From contig NC_088788.1 of assembly GCF_949628265.1 (NCBI RefSeq), forward strand, positions 29,436,335-29,500,334: DNA of 64,000 nucleotides. Direction: 5' to 3'. The notes beneath the pieces are model-generated. The model did not search any database, was not told the origin of the DNA, and saw nothing but the letters and a program-made list of their open reading frames with translations. Shown piece by piece: positions 61,288 through 64,000 of the stretch. The translations under genes were made by a program, and so were the position numbers. The stretch's first letter is position 1; the number at the start of each line of letters is the position of its first letter. The stretch is from Cloeon dipterum (Eukaryota > Arthropoda > Insecta > Ephemeroptera > Baetidae).

Positions 61288-62181
61288 ATGGATTTCACGC
61301 TGCAAAAATTTCTTATGCCGCCATTGTTGATGTTTGATGCATCCTGTACAAATTACTATTCGGCAAAAATTGACACTGAGGGTGTTTCCGTCGAAAAAAT
61401 TAAATATTCACAGGTTGCTATATCCGGTATTGTTTACCTCATGTTAGCTTTTGTGTATTCTTATAAAACTCAAAGCCAATTTCAACTCTTTGAAAAAGCA
61501 ATTGACGCACCAAACATGATGCTGCTCAGCTTAAATATCATTTTCATAATTGAATTAATCTATAGTTTAAAGATTGCTTATAATTTTCACGAAACTCCTA
61601 AAGACATAATTGATCGATTAATTTTATTCAAGAGACTTTTTTCTCACGGTCGAAAAAAATTTAAGATTAGCTTGAAAGATTTTGTCGTAACATATATTCC
61701 TTTGATAATTTCTCTTTCGCTCTTTTATTACGGAATGATAGAATTAATGATTGATGAGGATCCACTATACTTACTGACAGCAGCTTCATTACACCTGATA
61801 AGATCATCTTTCTTTGCATTAGCAATTGCGGTAATCCGACTAATTTTTTTTTCTCTTCGCTTTTCAAATAAGATAATCAGATATTTATTAACATCATGCT
61901 CAGACTCTAAAACAGTGGAGCTTTGGAGGTCGCATCACTGTCTTCTGTTAAAATGTGCTGAAAATTCCGATGCGCTTTTTAATATGCTGATTCTCTGCCA
62001 CTTGTCTTATTACTATATGTCGATGCAGTTTGATGCTTTTGAAATGATTAAAAACTGTTATGAATTCGACACCGGAAGATGCTTAATTTCGTCTTATAAT
62101 TTAACCCGAATACGTTGGATGGCCTCTCACTTAATGGAAACTGCAGTAATTTTTATCACGTGTACGCAAGTCACCAATGAG
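61288..62181 (+). CDS. gustatory receptor-like coding block J (298 codons, no C-terminal exon)
   Basis: Second copy of the I/J/K triplet. The start at ATG 61288 (MDFTLQKFLMPPLLMFD) is chosen over the in-frame ATG 61174, because I and K begin at the equivalent position and the upstream extension is flank sequence. Compared with I it carries LMIDEDPLY and differs mainly in the N-terminal loop (SAKIDTEGVSVEKIKYSQ) and in scattered conservative changes. Around nine in ten residues agree by eye. The Gr block (ELWRSHHCLLLKCAENSDAL) and TM6 are intact. It ends TQVTNE, GAG followed by GTGAGT (phase 0). No lesion is seen. As with I, no C-terminal exon lies before the next block. Confidence 0.86.
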
Positions 62182-62939
62182 GTGAGTTATCTAAATATAT
62201 GTAATCAATGCAATCATTCCTTATTTTCCTTATTTTTTCCATACTTTATTTATAATACGGTGCGCGTGCTGATTTTTTTCCTTAGCATCTAGGCGACCCG
62301 CGGAGGTTGCGTGCCTCCGAAAGGTACCCAGAGGGTGGATTACGGCGTCACAACCTTGAGAGAAAATTGCAACGCTGGGTATAAGGATAGCATTGTAAAT
62401 TGTTTCAAGGTCAAACTAAAAACAGTGCCGTAATCTGCCCCCAAGTGCTGAAAAGAGGAAACCCGTGGGACCCATAGGGGCCCCGCAGTAACCCAGATTT
62501 TAGTCGAATGTGCCGACTAGCCACATCTGAGCTAGGTTTAGCATGAAGATCATTGTGAGATTTTTAGAATTTCAAATCACGTGGTTTGGCCTGTGGTGGA
62601 ATTTTGGGTTTTTTGATTCAAAAACTTTCAACTTCTGGCCGCGATTAGGAAATAAATCTAAATATTGAAACAAGAAAAATCGGTCATAGTTCTTTTAACG
62701 CAACACAACCACTGCAATATTGATAACTGAACTTTTTACACGTCAAATGTGACATATTAATTTTCCTTTAATGGATATTATATTTAAAAAAAAAAACAAG
62801 ATTGAGCTTTGAGATAGCATGTGAATTTATGAATCGAGCTTTTGCGTGTCTAACTCATTGTCATCATTCAATTGTGTAAGCTCAAAGAATAGGCCATGTT
62901 GTATTAACTTGAAGTCAGTTCTTCAAGCAGCTAGAAGCA
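62182..62939. repeat. duplicated intergenic segment J-K
   Basis: 758 bases homologous to the I-J segment, including the GC-rich GACCCGCGGAGGTTGCGTG block and the CCCATAGGGGCCCCGCAGTAACCC block. It has small indels relative to the first copy, which rule out a conserved protein frame. It ends with the presumed K promoter (from about 62668). No Gr C-terminal exon. Confidence 0.75.
62668..62939 (+). promoter_or_regulatory. conserved 5' flank of Gr block K (putative promoter and leader)
   Basis: Third copy of the shared flank. The core reads ATATTGATAACTGAAC, slightly different from the ATATTTATAACTGAAC of I and J. The GCGTGTC, CTCATTG and AATAGGCCATGTTGTATTAA blocks are kept. Confidence 0.4.
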
Positions 62940-63833
62940 ATGGATTTCTCACTTCAAAAATTTCTTATGCTCCCATTGTTGATTTTTTATGCATCTTGTA
63001 CAAATTACTATTCGGTAAAAATTAATACTGACAATGTTTCCTTCGAAAATTTAAAATCCTCACGGGTTGCTTTATCCGGTATTGTGTACCTACTGTTTGC
63101 TTTTGTTTTTACTTATAAAACTCAAAGCCAATTTCAACTCTTTGAAAAAGCAATTGACGCACCAAACATGATGCGGCTCAGCTTAAATATCATTTTCATA
63201 ATTGAATTAATCTATAGTTTAAAGATTGCTTTTCATTTTCACGAAATACCTAAGGACATAATTGATCGATTAATTTTATTCAAGAGATTATCTACTCACT
63301 GTCGAAAAAAATTTAAGATTAGCTTGAAAGATGTTGTCGTAACATACATTCCTTTAATAATTTCTCATTCGCTCTTTTACTATGGCATTATAGAACTAAT
63401 GATTGATGAGGATCCACTATACTTACTGACAACATCTTCATTACATCTGATAAGTTCGTCTTTCTTTGTATTAGCCATTGCGGTAATCCGACTAATTTTT
63501 TTTTCTCTTCGCTTTTCAAATAAGATAATTAGATATTTACTAACATCATGCTCAGACTTTAAAACAGTGGAACTTTGGAGGAGGCATCACTCTCTTCTAT
63601 TAAAATGTGCTGAAAATGCCGATTCGCTTTTCGAAATGCTGATTCTCTGCCACTTGGCTTATTACTATATGTCGATGCATTTTGATGCTTTTGAAATTAT
63701 TAAAAACTGTTATGAATTCGACGCCGGAAGATGTTTAATTTCCTCTTATAATTTAACTCGAATACGGTGGATGGCCTCTCACTTAATGGAAACTGCAGTA
63801 ATTTTTATCTCGTGTACGCAAGTCACCAATGAG
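62940..63833 (+). CDS. gustatory receptor-like coding block K (298 codons, no C-terminal exon in window)
   Basis: Third triplet copy, ATG 62940 (MDFSLQKFLMLPLLIFY). Like J it has the LMIDEDPLY form; in its N-terminal loop (KINTDNVSFENLKSSR) it is closer to I, which suggests exchange or mosaic history among the copies. The Gr block reads ELWRRHHSLLLKCAENADSL. It ends TQVTNE, GAG followed by GTGAGT (phase 0). After the donor it stays similar to J only to about 63870, then diverges, which marks the right border of the duplication. The remaining 130 bases of the window contain no convincing Gr C-terminal exon, so the expected shared exon(s) should lie beyond 64000. Confidence 0.86.
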
Positions 63834-64000
63834 GTGAGTGTTCTAAACATATGTAATCAATGCAATCATTTATTCTAATTACATCAGGATAAATTTTGGT
63901 GGCGAAAGATCAGATGTGATATAGGACTCCTCATTTACACGTCGGTTTTGGCAACGAATTTTTGAAAATATCTCTGAAACAGCCAAGTTATGCGGGTTTA
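63834..64000. other. start of intron after Gr block K, window edge
   Basis: Begins with the GTGAGT donor. The first 37 bases match the intron of J; the remainder is unique. A possible acceptor near 63891 opens only 25 codons (starting DKFWWRK) before a stop, without Gr signature. Confidence 0.5.

Noticed and set aside
63891..63967. Short open stretch after an acceptor downstream of K as the shared Gr exon
   Set aside because: Only 25 codons before a stop (DKFWWRK...), charged start, and no Gr C-terminal signature.

Overview
The window is nuclear DNA of an insect. It has short GT-AG introns (mostly 45-100 nt), large gene-poor spacers and chemoreceptor genes on the plus strand. One gene has the architecture of an insect odorant receptor (Or), a family largely confined to insects and chiefly winged ones, so a pterygote is the likely source. 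The sequence alone does not name the species.

Layout. 1-15.6 kb is almost gene-free; the only supported coding piece is a minus-strand signal-peptide exon at 12294-12372 whose partner exons are not visible. 15687-17875 holds a five-exon Or gene, open over 402 codons except for one in-frame TGA at 15810. Near 19.9 kb lies an isolated fragment resembling the C-terminal region of a protein O-mannosyltransferase. 25878-33290 is a minus-strand cluster of three paralogous secreted GH18 chitinase-like genes (called CLP-a, CLP-b and CLP-c here). All three have ten exons with the same intron phases and a destroyed catalytic motif. 33.3-45.1 kb is again gene-poor.

45160-63833 is the most notable part: eleven consecutive gustatory-receptor-like (Gr) coding blocks (A-K), all on the plus strand. 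Each encodes about 290-326 residues, the N-terminal three quarters of a Gr. Each stops at a phase-0 splice donor directly after a Glu codon, and I could not find a Gr C-terminal exon (TM7, TYxxxxxQF) after any of them. Blocks G and H are only 127 bp apart. The simplest reading is one complex locus in which alternative promoters or first exons splice to shared C-terminal exon(s) beyond position 64000, as known for Drosophila Gr28b and Gr39a. Blocks I, J and K are a recent tandem triplication with copied flanks.

A dispersed repeat of about 120-200 bp occurs at least three times (24.5, 36.7 and 56.6 kb). Exon junctions were deduced by hand from GT/AG sites, frame continuity and comparison between paralogues. 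No expression data or database search was available.
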